64,000 nt of DNA from an uncultured bacterium (GTDB taxonomy: Bacteria; Cyanobacteriota; Vampirovibrionia; Gastranaerophilales; Gastranaerophilaceae): positions 33,310-97,309 of the forward strand of contig CASGEP010000008.1 of the NCBI GenBank assembly GCA_949300515.1, in the 5' to 3' direction. Made by a program: the position numbers and the translations under genes. The notes under the pieces were generated by a model. The model searched no databases and was not told where the DNA came from. It saw only the letters and a program-made list of their open reading frames with translations. Position 1 is the first letter of the stretch. The number at the start of each line of letters is the position of its first letter. Shown in pieces: positions 56,044 to 63,870 of the stretch.

Positions 56044-56165
56044 ATGAAATACATGTAAAAATGAATTAATCTTAACCGCATAATAAGTTGAATTTCTTTT
56101 ATCTTTATGCAAGTATATATGCATAGTACAAAATAAAATTAAATAAAATTTGCATTTAAATGCAA
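56044..56165. promoter_or_regulatory. Palindromic operator candidates
   Basis: Three inverted repeats lie between the divergent XRE gene and the membrane-protein gene: TACATGTA near 56045, TATGCA-N8-TGCATA (56106-56125), and the perfect 16-mer TTGCATTTAAATGCAA (56150-56165), which overlaps the ribosome-site region of the rightward gene. The shared TGCA cores suggest binding by one dimeric repressor, plausibly the XRE protein. Confidence 0.5.
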
Positions 56166-56176
56166 GAAAGGAAGTC

Positions 56177-57163
56177 ATGAGTAGATTTAATAATTTCTTA
56201 TTATGGGTATTTATTAGCTTTTCTTTTATTCTTTCATTAGCTCTTATGTCAGATGAAAACAGTATTTTATTAGGTCAATATTTTTTTGTTTTAGGATTAT
56301 GTTTAATTCCTAAAATAAAAAAATTAATTAATAACAAAATAGCCGAAATTCTGTCAGTTTTGGATAAAAATAATAATAGCGAAAAGTCAATCACAAAAGG
56401 ACTAGGAAAGAAAATTGGCATTATAAAATTTACTGTCTTTTTTATGGCATTCATATTTATTGTAGCAAGTTTACCTCAACCAGAAAATTCCAATATCACT
56501 CAAAATAACGCAATTCAAAATCAAGAAATAACGCAAAATAAATACATTGATAATAAAAATACTAAGAAAATATCTAAAGCTTTAAATATTGAAGCAATAG
56601 AAGCTAGTAATATATATAAAATTCTTATAAATTGTGGTGTTGATGAAATACATTGGGTTGAAAAAATAGAAAATATGGAAAATGCGTATTTTATACATTT
56701 AGAAAATATTATTGAACCATTAAAAATAAGCCTAAAAGATAATAAATTGGAATATGTATTTTATAGGACTTGGAATTTATACGATAACGGAAAATATGAT
56801 GGTAATTTGTCTGATTACGCTATAACTATTGATGAAAAATTTGCTTTAAAACGACTTAGCAAAGAAAATATAAATGCCAATTTAAAATATCCTCAAAATT
56901 CTAAGTATAATGAAAATAGTTGGAATATAACAAGAATTGATAATGAATATGGCATTTCTTGTAGTGTTGATGCACCTAATACGTTTGGTATGCTTGTTAC
57001 ACATCAATTCTTTTTAACATACAAAAAAGAGAATGAAAAATTTATTCTAACGTCAATGAAATCTGATGAGAATAATATAATTAAAACTAAACAAATTCAG
57101 TCAAAAATAACTCCAGAAGATAAAAAAAGCATTAAAGAACTAAATAAAGCTTTGGGATTATAG
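56177..57163 (+). CDS. Membrane-anchored protein of the element
   Basis: 328 residues from ATG 56177 (AAGGAAG site; a TTG nine codons earlier lies in an operator palindrome and is rejected). Two N-terminal helices (FLLWVFISFSFILSLALM; ILLGQYFFVLGLCLI) and a third (IKFTVFFMAFIFIVASL) precede an Asn-rich linker and a soluble C-terminal region. The latter includes NLKYPQNSKYNENSWNITRI and CSVDAPNTFGMLVTHQFFLT, similar to a small domain common in phage and element proteins. Function unknown. Confidence 0.65.
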   Translation: MSRFNNFLLWVFISFSFILSLALMSDENSILLGQYFFVLGLCLIPKIKKLINNKIAEILSVLDKNNNSEKSITKGLGKKIGIIKFTVFFMAFIFIVASLPQPENSNITQNNAIQNQEITQNKYIDNKNTKKISKALNIEAIEASNIYKILINCGVDEIHWVEKIENMENAYFIHLENIIEPLKISLKDNKLEYVFYRTWNLYDNGKYDGNLSDYAITIDEKFALKRLSKENINANLKYPQNSKYNENSWNITRIDNEYGISCSVDAPNTFGMLVTHQFFLTYKKENEKFILTSMKSDENNIIKTKQIQSKITPEDKKSIKELNKALGL

Positions 57164-57215
57164 CAAAAAGCATAATTTTAGAAAAATTAGTATAATAGCC
57201 ATAGGAGATAATCTT

Positions 57216-57749
57216 ATGGCTACTTTAAAACAGCAAAAAGCAAACAAATTAAATTCTTTAAAAGGTGGAGTAAAAACTCATGCCGGAAAAGAAGTTAGCA
57301 AAATGAATGCTTTAAAATATGGATTTTTCAGTAAAATAGTTACGCAGTTTGACAAACTAGATAATTCTGATTTCTGTAATGAAATTTATAACTGTTTTAA
57401 TCCCATTAATGAATATGAAAAACAATTAGTTGAAATTTTACTATCAAATCTATTAACATTTAGAAGAATTTGTTTTATTGAAAAAGAGTTTATTGAAACA
57501 AAGTTAAATCCAGATGTAAAAATGGACTTTGAAGTTTGTATAAAAGAAGGTTATAAACCTGTTATAGAGTTAAATTTGCTTGATGATTTAAATAAATTTC
57601 AAAAATACAAAACAAGTATTCAAAATAATATTATAAAAATACAGCACGAATTAGAAAGACTTATTAATAATAGATACACAACTGATAAAATAATACCAAA
57701 TTCAGTAGACATAAATGTTTTAACTACAAATGGGTTCGTTTTGGAATAA
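57216..57749 (+). CDS. Small mobile-element protein (NALK[HY]G type)
   Basis: 177 residues. The N-terminus KANKLNSLKGGVKTHAGKEV followed by SKMNALKYGFFS matches a motif (GPRT..GK...NALKHG) common in short proteins of plasmids, phages and integrative elements; it is basic and probably binds nucleic acid. The rest is helical (KYKTSIQNNIIKIQHELERL). Strong AGGAGA site. Role unknown, but the family supports a mobile origin. Confidence 0.6.
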   Translation: MATLKQQKANKLNSLKGGVKTHAGKEVSKMNALKYGFFSKIVTQFDKLDNSDFCNEIYNCFNPINEYEKQLVEILLSNLLTFRRICFIEKEFIETKLNPDVKMDFEVCIKEGYKPVIELNLLDDLNKFQKYKTSIQNNIIKIQHELERLINNRYTTDKIIPNSVDINVLTTNGFVLE

Positions 57750-57826
57750 AGGTTTAATATTTCTTAAATTATACTTGCATGTATAATTACAATACATTAT
57801 AATAAATTATACATTAAGGTATAAAA

Positions 57827-58774
57827 ATGAATAATATTGATTTAGAAAATTTTAATCCAAAATTTATGAATATAAAAGATTATAAAACTGCTGATGAATA
57901 TAAAAACGCATTTTTTGTAGAAAATATTGTGAATACGTCAGAATACTACGAATTAAGCATTTTAAATGCTTATTTTATTCATCCATTTTTATCAATAAAA
58001 ACAATATTTGAAGCTTCAAAACAATTATCAAACAATAATAAATCTGAAATTACTTATCGCAAAGTTAATGATTGGAATACAAAAGGTTTATTTGAAGATA
58101 AAAGATCTAGCAACATTCAATGGCGAAAATATTCTATTAGAACCGGTGTTCAATTACTTCTTATAAATGATTTAAAAAAGTTCGGTTATTCAAATGAACA
58201 AATTAAAGGTATTGTAAAACAAATAATTGATGATCGTGCTGATGTTCTTGTAAAAAATCGGACATTTAATTATAGATATTTTGATTTTTACGCATCTACT
58301 TTTTATAAAAGAGGAGTAAATTTCTTCATAATGATAGATGAAAACTGCGATGCATTCTATTTAACCGAAAAAGATTTAGCTTTAAATATTGCAAATGGGT
58401 TAAAACAATTTAAACCATTTTTAGTCTTACCTTTTTCAAAATATTTAAGTGTTTTTGCAGAATACATTTTTCATTCTGATAACGAAAAAGCAATTACAGA
58501 TGAATTATCCTTGAAGGAAGATTTGCCAAATTCTAAAGAACAAAAAATTATTAAAACTATAAGAGATGATGCAATAAAACATATAAAAATAGAAAAGAAA
58601 TCCAACAGCAAATCATTATTACTCAGAACAACTCAAATAAAAAATAATACAGATATTACCAATGAAGAATTGGAAAATCTTGTAAAGCAAGATAAATATA
58701 TTAAAACAACTATTGGAAAAGGTACAGGTCAATCTTACAATATTTCAATAGAAAAAACAGAAAAGCTAGATTAG
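57827..58774 (+). CDS. MerR-like HTH protein
   Basis: 315 residues. A MerR-type winged helix lies in the first third: ITYRKVNDWNTKGLFEDKRS (recognition helix and wing) and WRKYSIRTGVQLLLINDLKK with FGYSNEQIKGIVKQII. The remainder (about 150-315) has no domain I recognise and ends in a Lys/Ser-rich tail. It may control the recombinase genes that follow, or act as an excision factor. AAGG site upstream. Confidence 0.65.
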   Translation: MNNIDLENFNPKFMNIKDYKTADEYKNAFFVENIVNTSEYYELSILNAYFIHPFLSIKTIFEASKQLSNNNKSEITYRKVNDWNTKGLFEDKRSSNIQWRKYSIRTGVQLLLINDLKKFGYSNEQIKGIVKQIIDDRADVLVKNRTFNYRYFDFYASTFYKRGVNFFIMIDENCDAFYLTEKDLALNIANGLKQFKPFLVLPFSKYLSVFAEYIFHSDNEKAITDELSLKEDLPNSKEQKIIKTIRDDAIKHIKIEKKSNSKSLLLRTTQIKNNTDITNEELENLVKQDKYIKTTIGKGTGQSYNISIEKTEKLD

Positions 58775-58877
58775 TGACAATGAATAAATTGAGCTAATTT
58801 AACTATTTTAGTAAATTATATCTTTGAAGTGACAATGTAATACTTGAGCTTCAATACAAGCAGTAGGGAATAAGCAA

Positions 58878-59051
58878 ATGCTTAGTATTGAAGAATGCCG
58901 TAAAATTATAGGGTTAAGTGAAGATGAATTGTCAAATGATGAGTTAGAAAATATAAGATATAGTTTATATCAAATGTCGCAAGTAATAGTAAATAATTAT
59001 TTTGAGGTTAAAAATAATGAAAGCAATAATCTACACAAGAGTTTCAACTGA
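58878..59051 (+). CDS. Small protein upstream of and overlapping the recombinase
   Basis: 57 residues (MLSIEECRKIIGLSEDELSN...NYFEVKNNE), acidic and helical, with an AGGGA site. Its last 35 nt overlap the recombinase start in another frame, which implies translational coupling. Very similar small proteins precede serine recombinases in other gut elements, so it is likely an accessory or directionality protein, though this is not proven. Confidence 0.65.
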   Translation: MLSIEECRKIIGLSEDELSNDELENIRYSLYQMSQVIVNNYFEVKNNESNNLHKSFN

Positions 59052-60510
59052 AGAACAAGCCAAGCACGGATTTAGTTTAGCAAAGCAAGAATTAGAATGC
59101 AAAAACTTTGCTACAAGAAATGGTTATGAAATTTTAAAAATTTTTAAAGAAGAAGGTGTAAGTGCAAAAACAACAAATAGACCTCAACTGCAAAATCTTA
59201 TAAGGTATTGTATTGAAAATAAAAAAAGTATTGATAGTATTATTGTTTGGAAATTTGATAGATTTACAAGAAAACTAGAAGATCAGATTGCCCTATTTGG
59301 TAAGTTGCAAAAATATGGCATAAAGGTTGTTTCAGCAACTGAAAATAACGAAGAAAATGCTACAGGTAACTTAATGAGGAATATAATTGGTTCTTTTGCT
59401 CAATATGAAAATGATGTAAAATCCGAAAGAGTAAAAGCCGGCATGGAGCAGGCTTTTTTAGAAGGTAATTGGTTATGGAAAGCTCCTGTTGGTTACAAAA
59501 TGATAAATAAGAAATTATATATAGATGGCACAAAAGGCACACATATAAAAAAGATTTTTGAAGATTTTGCAACTGGACTTTATAAACAAACTGATTTATT
59601 AGCATATTTAAAAGAAAATGGTATTAAGATAAGTGCAAATACTTTATGTGATTTATTAAGAAAGCCTGTTTATTGTGGATATTTGGTAAATAAAAAATAT
59701 TCAGCTAAACCAATAAAAGGAAATTTTAAACCTATTGTTGATGAACAAACTTTTTATAGAGTTCAAGCTATCCTAAATGGCAATAAGGCTCAAGCAGTAC
59801 CACATTTAAGACAAAATCCTATGTTTCCGTTAAAACAATTTATTACATGTCCTTATTGCAATCAATCGCTAACAGGAGATACTCCACATGGAAGGAAAGG
59901 TCAAAAGTATTATTACTATAGATGTTATAACAAAGATTGTATAGCTCATTTTAATATTTCTAAAGACAAATTGGAAAATAATTTTGTAGAATATTTAACA
60001 AAAATAAAACCAGATAAATCGTTATTAAAGTTGTTTAAAACTATCATGAATGATGTATACAATAAAAGCACAGAAGAAGCTAGAAATAGCTATAATAGTT
60101 TTAATAAACAATTAGAAGGTATAAATAACAATAAAAGTAAATTGCTTGATTTATTAATTGAAGAAAAAATTTCTAGTGATGCTTATAAGATGAAAGTTGA
60201 ACAATTTGAAAAAGCAGAATTAGACTTAAAATCTAAAATTGCAGTAAATGATATACCAGAAAATGATTTTAATGAATGCCTAGAATATGCCTGTAATGTT
60301 TTAGATAATCTAGATAAGTTTTGGCTTAATAGCAAAATTGATATTAAAGAAAGATTGCAAAAAATAATATTTCCAAATGGATTAAGATACGAAAGTGGAG
60401 TTTTTCGAAACAGCCAAATGTCAAGCCTATTCAAAATAATAGGCACCTTATCGGTGCCTTCTATTAATATGGTACCCCCAAGGGAATTCGAATCCCTGTC
60501 TACACCGTGA
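59017..60510 (+). CDS. Large serine recombinase (integrase)
   Basis: About 497 residues from ATG 59017 (GAGG 8 nt upstream; the in-frame TTG 59002 is less likely). The resolvase catalytic domain begins MKAIIYTRVSTEEQAKHG with the nucleophile Ser10, and contains IIVWKFDRFTRKLEDQIALF and ENDVKSERVKAGMEQAF. The recombinase domain follows (LWKAPVGYKM... GYLVNKKYSAKPIKG), then a zinc ribbon (CPYCNQSLTG...CYNKDC) and a coiled coil. The last 14 residues (MVPPREFESLSTP) are translated from the antisense strand of tRNA-Glu. It should catalyse integration and excision between the 11-bp repeats. Confidence 0.93.
   Translation: MKAIIYTRVSTEEQAKHGFSLAKQELECKNFATRNGYEILKIFKEEGVSAKTTNRPQLQNLIRYCIENKKSIDSIIVWKFDRFTRKLEDQIALFGKLQKYGIKVVSATENNEENATGNLMRNIIGSFAQYENDVKSERVKAGMEQAFLEGNWLWKAPVGYKMINKKLYIDGTKGTHIKKIFEDFATGLYKQTDLLAYLKENGIKISANTLCDLLRKPVYCGYLVNKKYSAKPIKGNFKPIVDEQTFYRVQAILNGNKAQAVPHLRQNPMFPLKQFITCPYCNQSLTGDTPHGRKGQKYYYYRCYNKDCIAHFNISKDKLENNFVEYLTKIKPDKSLLKLFKTIMNDVYNKSTEEARNSYNSFNKQLEGINNNKSKLLDLLIEEKISSDAYKMKVEQFEKAELDLKSKIAVNDIPENDFNECLEYACNVLDNLDKFWLNSKIDIKERLQKIIFPNGLRYESGVFRNSQMSSLFKIIGTLSVPSINMVPPREFESLSTP
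60441..60459 (-). terminator. Replacement tRNA-Glu terminator supplied by the element
   Basis: AGGCACC / GGTGCCT stem (60441-60447, 60453-60459), followed on the minus strand by ATTATTTT, about 10 nt beyond the tRNA 3' end. It lies within the recombinase coding frame. Confidence 0.65.
60468..60478. repeat. Right attachment-site repeat
   Basis: TATGGTACCCC, identical to 50392-50402; spans the encoded CCA end and acceptor strand of tRNA-Glu. Confidence 0.75.
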
Positions 60511-60545
60511 AAGGGTGTTGTCCTAGGCCTCTAGACGATGGGGGC
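60470..60545 (-). tRNA. tRNA-Glu (UUC)
   Basis: 76-nt cloverleaf on the minus strand: acceptor GCCCCCA / TGGGGGT, anticodon stem ACACC / GGTGT with loop CTTTCAC (anticodon UUC), T-loop TTCGAAT, discriminator A and an encoded CCA. It is the integration target of the 10-kb element and remains intact. Confidence 0.97.
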
Positions 60546-60551
60546 ATAAGA

Positions 60552-61169
60552 CTATTTTCTGTCATTATACACAAACAGACCGATTATGTCATTTAATTTA
60601 TTCAGCTGTTTTTGATAATTTGCGCTTTGTTTTTCAAGGTTGCGGATATTTGTTTTATATTCCTGAATTGTGTAGTTGCAGTCCTTTATGGAGCTGTTCA
60701 GGCAATCTCTTACACGCTGTGCATCTTGCAATACACTTTTCATCGGAATGCCGAGAGCTTCAATAGTCTGGCGAATGATTTGAGCGCCTGTCTGACGCGG
60801 TACACCTGTCGGAAGCTGGTTGATAAGCCTTTTTAAAACGTTAATGTTATTTGGCATTTCAAATTCTTCTGCGGTTTCATCCTCATCGGAATCAATCGAC
60901 AATTTCATATCAGAAGTCTGGTCGATGTCATCAACATTGACAGAAAATACAGGGTTGTACTCTGTGCCCGTTTGAGTATTGTCAGCATCAACATCAAACT
61001 GAGTATCAAACGTGTCGTTTGTTTCCTGATAATTAATTGTATCTTCTACACTATTATCTGTGTCAATTTCCAATGTGTCGAAATTATCACTTGAAGCATC
61101 CTGTTGCTTTAATGCATCGGCAATTTTCTTTCCCATGTTTTTAGGTAGATTATTGTTTTGCATTTGCAA
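60552..61169 (-). CDS. Acidic/coiled-coil hypothetical protein
   Basis: 205 residues. Residues 20-110 are rich in Asp, Glu, Thr and Asn (FDTLEIDTDNSVEDTINYQE) and probably disordered. Residues 115-205 form a conserved-looking helical domain (LINQLPTGVPRQTGAQIIRQ; NIRNLEKQSANYQKQLNKLN) with coiled-coil character. No signal peptide. Could be a partitioning or cytoskeletal adaptor, but there is no direct evidence. Starts 6 nt right of the tRNA 5' end, transcribed towards it. Confidence 0.65.
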   Translation of the reverse strand: MQMQNNNLPKNMGKKIADALKQQDASSDNFDTLEIDTDNSVEDTINYQETNDTFDTQFDVDADNTQTGTEYNPVFSVNVDDIDQTSDMKLSIDSDEDETAEEFEMPNNINVLKRLINQLPTGVPRQTGAQIIRQTIEALGIPMKSVLQDAQRVRDCLNSSIKDCNYTIQEYKTNIRNLEKQSANYQKQLNKLNDIIGLFVYNDRK

Positions 61170-61397
61170 CTCCTTTTCCTTACGTCAGTGACTTTATTCT
61201 ATTAAAAAAATAAAATTATTTCAACATCTAATATATTCTCAAATAAAAATTTATTGTCAAGCGCTAAAATATTATATTTTGGCAACTTTGCACTTTGTTA
61301 CAATTCATATATAAAATAAAAACCCCGCCAAATCGCAGGGTCATGTGTTGTTGTGCTTCGGGATTGTGTTGTTAGGTGTTGATAATGCTTATACTCA

Positions 61398-61649
61398 TTA
61401 TGCAATGAGATTTAATTTTGTTTGTTCTAAGCCTTCGCTAATGCTTTGAGTCCTTTGTTTAACCGTTGTATTAAACAGAGGAGAACTTTTAAGAGTTCCG
61501 ACGAAACCTGTAAACAGTCCGCCTATGCCGCCTTCAACCATATCGTTGCTGTACACGGGCGCTTTAACAAGCTCGTTGCTTCTGTAGCCGAAGCTTATGT
61601 TGTTATTTAGTGTATTATTTACATTTCTTATTGCATTTATAGCTAACAT
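61398..61649 (-). CDS. Small protein with NISFG N-terminus
   Basis: 83 residues. The N-terminal part ends in NNTLNNNISFG, like the N-terminal signatures of the proteins at 31.8 and 32.7 kb; the middle has a Gly-rich hydrophobic stretch (MVEGGIGGLFTGFVGTL). AAAGAAAA upstream is a weak ribosome site. Function unknown. Confidence 0.6.
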   Translation of the reverse strand: MLAINAIRNVNNTLNNNISFGYRSNELVKAPVYSNDMVEGGIGGLFTGFVGTLKSSPLFNTTVKQRTQSISEGLEQTKLNLIA

Positions 61650-61819
61650 TTTTCTTTTCTTTAACCTCTTATTTTTTTCTTTTTAGTGTTTGTCAAACAC
61701 TTTATCTTTATACTCACATTATGTACCTAAAAAATTCATTTGTCAACCCCTATTTATAATTTTTTTATATTCAACGCCAATAAGGCTTTTAGGCTGTTTT
61801 TTACCGTCTTTATAAAATA

Positions 61820-61998
61820 TTAATAATTATAATTGTCTAATGTACACTTATTTTTTTATCGTTTCATGTCTTGCACAAAATACTACCCGAGCAGGTTATT
61901 GCGCAACCCGAACATGTATTGTTATATATAAATAATCTTTTTCATACTTCCAGCTATTCTTAATTCCAGACAGTTTGGGGCTTTTGCCCCTTTTTTTT
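61820..61998 (+). ncRNA. Candidate small RNA ending in a strong terminator
   Basis: A perfect terminator, GGGGCTTTTGCCCC plus eight T (61977-61998), faces right, yet no rightward protein gene lies between the recombinase (ends 60510) and avd (62109). The transcript it ends must start in the gene-free stretch 61650-61976, where TATAAT near 61829 and palindromic pieces around 61868-61915 occur. An sRNA or the leader of an unrecognised short gene is possible. The rest of 61650-62108 shows nothing but the avd promoter. Confidence 0.4.
61977..61998 (+). terminator. Rho-independent terminator, orphan
   Basis: Stem GGGGC / GCCCC, TTTT loop, then TTTTTTTT. Rightward only; the minus-strand reading has no T-tract. 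Confidence 0.85.
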
Positions 61999-62051
61999 GC
62001 AAATTTAAAAACCCCGCGCACTTTTTTCGCTTACAGCCAAAACGGCAACGC

Positions 62052-62080
62052 TTGAAATGTTTGCTATGCTTATGTATAAT
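62052..62080 (+). promoter_or_regulatory. Promoter of the avd-RT operon
   Basis: TTGAAA (62052-62057), 17-bp spacer and TATAAT (62075-62080), 28 nt before the avd ATG; close to the sigma-70 consensus. Confidence 0.7.
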
Positions 62081-62108
62081 TTCATAAGACATAAAAAGGC
62101 ATAAACAA

Positions 62109-62489
62109 ATGGCACAATATTACCATCTGAATGTCTATAAGAAATCTTTTGACCTTCTTGTCAGAATCACTCAGCTGACAACGCGTTTCCAACGGGATTT
62201 CAGATACACTCTGGGTGAAAAACTCAACAACGGCGGCATTGATTTTATTGTACTTATATACAAAGCAAATTCCGCCCGGCAAATGACACAAAGGGTTAAT
62301 TACATTAAGGAGCTGCTGGAGAGGCTCCAATACATAAATGTTATTTTAAGGTTGTCCTGCGAATTAAAAAACATTACAAGAGAAAACTATGCGGAACTCA
62401 CCCAAATAACCGGGGATATCGAAAAACAGCTGAACGGCTGGCTTTCTCACAGTTCAAAAGTTTCTAAAGACGAAAATATACATGAATAA
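62109..62489 (+). CDS. avd: DGR accessory variability determinant (Avd-like)
   Basis: 126-residue four-helix-bundle protein of the Avd/S23 type: YYHLNVYKKSFDLLVRITQL, FRYTLGEKLNNGGIDFIVLI, YIKELLERLQYINVILRLSC, YAELTQITGDIEKQLNGWLS. Avd proteins form a basic pentamer that works with the reverse transcriptase of diversity-generating retroelements and with the template RNA. Its stop overlaps the RT start by 8 nt, so the two are translationally coupled. Own consensus promoter upstream. Confidence 0.85.
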   Translation: MAQYYHLNVYKKSFDLLVRITQLTTRFQRDFRYTLGEKLNNGGIDFIVLIYKANSARQMTQRVNYIKELLERLQYINVILRLSCELKNITRENYAELTQITGDIEKQLNGWLSHSSKVSKDENIHE

Positions 62490-63648
62490 AGAAAATACTA
62501 CGGAAATTCGCCCTGAAGAATTCAGTCTTCAGGCATTGTTCAGAGCATATTACGACTGCCGCAAACACAAGCGCTCCACTCTGCAGGCAATCGACTTTGA
62601 GTTCGATTTGGAAAAAAACCTCTTTGAACTTTACGAAGAAATTCTAAATGACACCTACGAAATAGGCAAAAGTATCTGCTTTATCGTAACAGAGCCAAAA
62701 CCGCGCGAGGTCTGGGCGGGAGCTTTTCGCGACAGAATAGTTCACCATCTTATATACAACGCCATAAAAGACAGGTTTATCGGGCGTTTTATAGACGATA
62801 CATACAGCTGCATTCCAAACCGCGGCACGCTAAAAGGCGCACAAAAAGCCGCTCTTTACGCACTTGAAGTAACGGAGAACTACAGTAAAAAAGCCTATTA
62901 TCTGAAAGCAGACATTGGAAATTTTTTTAACTCAATTGACAAATGCATACTCTTTAGAGAACTGTGCAAATATGTCACGGAACCCTGGCTTGTACGTCTG
63001 ATTGAAAAAGTGCTTTTTCATGACCCGAGAAACAACGTTTATATGAAATCGCCAAAGTGGCTTTATGACCTGCTTCCCTCATACAAAAGCCTTTTTAACA
63101 CTCATCCGGAAAAAGGTCTGCCGATAGGCAATTTAACGAGTCAGTTTTTCTCAAATGTTTATTTAAATCCGCTTGATCAATACGTTAAACACGAACTAAA
63201 ATGCCCCTATTACGTAAGATACGTGGATGATGTGGTACTTATGCACAAAGACCCGAAATTTTTAAATTACGCTTACACAAAAATAAACGAATTTTTAATA
63301 AATAATCTTGCAATGAGTTTAAATCACAAAAAAAAGAATATGAACCTTGTAAGCCGCGGATTTGATTTTGTCGGGCATATGATAAAACCAAACAGAATTC
63401 ACCTGAGAACCAACACAATAAAAAAATCATTCAGAGCCGTAAAACACTGGGAAAAAAATCCCGACAGATTTTCGCCAAAAGAGCTTGAAATCTTCAGAAA
63501 TAAAATAAACAGCTACCTTGGCATGTACAAACATGTCAACGGCTACAACCTGAGGAAAAAAATCTGCAGAAAATCAACAACTCTCTTTACACATCCTGAT
63601 GAAGAATACTCAAAAATGATAATTACAAACAACAACCCCGACAAATAA
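62482..63648 (+). CDS. Diversity-generating retroelement reverse transcriptase
   Basis: 388 residues. RT motifs: FRDRIVHHLIYN, LKADIGNFFNSID (motif A, 141-153), GLPIGNLTSQFF (215-221 holds IGNLTSQ, the DGR hallmark replacing QGxxxSP of group II intron RTs), YVRYVDDVVLM (catalytic YVDD 247-250) and a C-terminal thumb with FVGHMIKPNR. DGR RTs copy a template RNA with errors opposite adenines and diversify a target gene. No maturase, nuclease or retron features. The template and variable repeats are not recognised in the window. Confidence 0.92.
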   Translation: MNKENTTEIRPEEFSLQALFRAYYDCRKHKRSTLQAIDFEFDLEKNLFELYEEILNDTYEIGKSICFIVTEPKPREVWAGAFRDRIVHHLIYNAIKDRFIGRFIDDTYSCIPNRGTLKGAQKAALYALEVTENYSKKAYYLKADIGNFFNSIDKCILFRELCKYVTEPWLVRLIEKVLFHDPRNNVYMKSPKWLYDLLPSYKSLFNTHPEKGLPIGNLTSQFFSNVYLNPLDQYVKHELKCPYYVRYVDDVVLMHKDPKFLNYAYTKINEFLINNLAMSLNHKKKNMNLVSRGFDFVGHMIKPNRIHLRTNTIKKSFRAVKHWEKNPDRFSPKELEIFRNKINSYLGMYKHVNGYNLRKKICRKSTTLFTHPDEEYSKMIITNNNPDK

Positions 63649-63653
63649 AAAAA

Positions 63654-63681
63654 GAGGGTCGTCTGTCCTGGAGTGACCCTC
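63654..63681 (-). terminator. Hairpin terminator facing left, after RT
   Basis: GAGGGTC / GACCCTC stem, 14-base loop; on the minus strand it is followed by seven T. Suits transcripts arriving from the right. Confidence 0.6.
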
Positions 63682-63720
63682 GAAAATAAGATACGAAGCT
63701 TGTTTAAAAGTTAATCTCTA

Positions 63721-63779
63721 AAAAAAGGAGTGCTTGTATAATAATATACCTGGAGTTGTATAATAACATTCAGCACTCC
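63721..63779 (-). terminator. Long-loop hairpin with T-tract on minus strand
   Basis: GGAGTGCT (63727-63734) pairs with AGCACTCC (63772-63779); the minus-strand reading continues into six T. The 37-nt loop contains TTGTATAATAA twice. Probably a terminator for the glycine-rich protein gene to the right. Confidence 0.5.
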
Positions 63780-63809
63780 GTTAAATGGTTAATTTACATG
63801 AAATCTTTG

Positions 63810-63852
63810 GCAGGGATGTTTTGCACCAGCTAAACATCCGCCCTGCGTTTTT
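63810..63852 (+). terminator. Hairpin with rightward T-tract downstream of RT
   Basis: GCAGGG-ATGTTT pairs with AAACAT-(CCG bulge)-CCCTGC, followed by GTTTTT on the plus strand; could end the avd-RT transcript about 200 nt after the RT stop. Confidence 0.55.
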
Positions 63853-63870
63853 AAAGACCCGCCGGTCGCT

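Larger units (their letters stand above)
50392..60478. mobile_element. Integrative element in tRNA-Glu carrying defence-type genes
   Basis: About 10.1 kb of visibly more AT-rich DNA between the 11-bp direct repeats. Contents in order: kwaA-like, broken kwaB-like, NACHT NTPase, zinc-ribbon protein, XRE regulator, membrane protein, small mobile-element protein, MerR-like protein, small partner protein, large serine recombinase. No conjugation, replication or phage structural genes are visible, so it is an integrative element of serine-recombinase type, possibly mobilised by others. The intact tRNA stays at the right end while the tRNA's own terminator lies beyond the left end. Confidence 0.85.

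Noticed and set aside
50392..60478. Prophage
   Set aside because: A repressor-like XRE gene and an integrase are present, but there are no capsid, tail, terminase or lysis genes.
62482..63648. Retron or group II intron RT
   Set aside because: IGNLTSQ replaces the QGxxxSP motif, an Avd-like gene is coupled, and no maturase domain, intron RNA or msr/msd structure is seen.
63735..63765. DGR template repeat in the hairpin loop (two TTGTATAATAA copies)
   Set aside because: Too short, not coding-like, and no matching variable sequence in the window.
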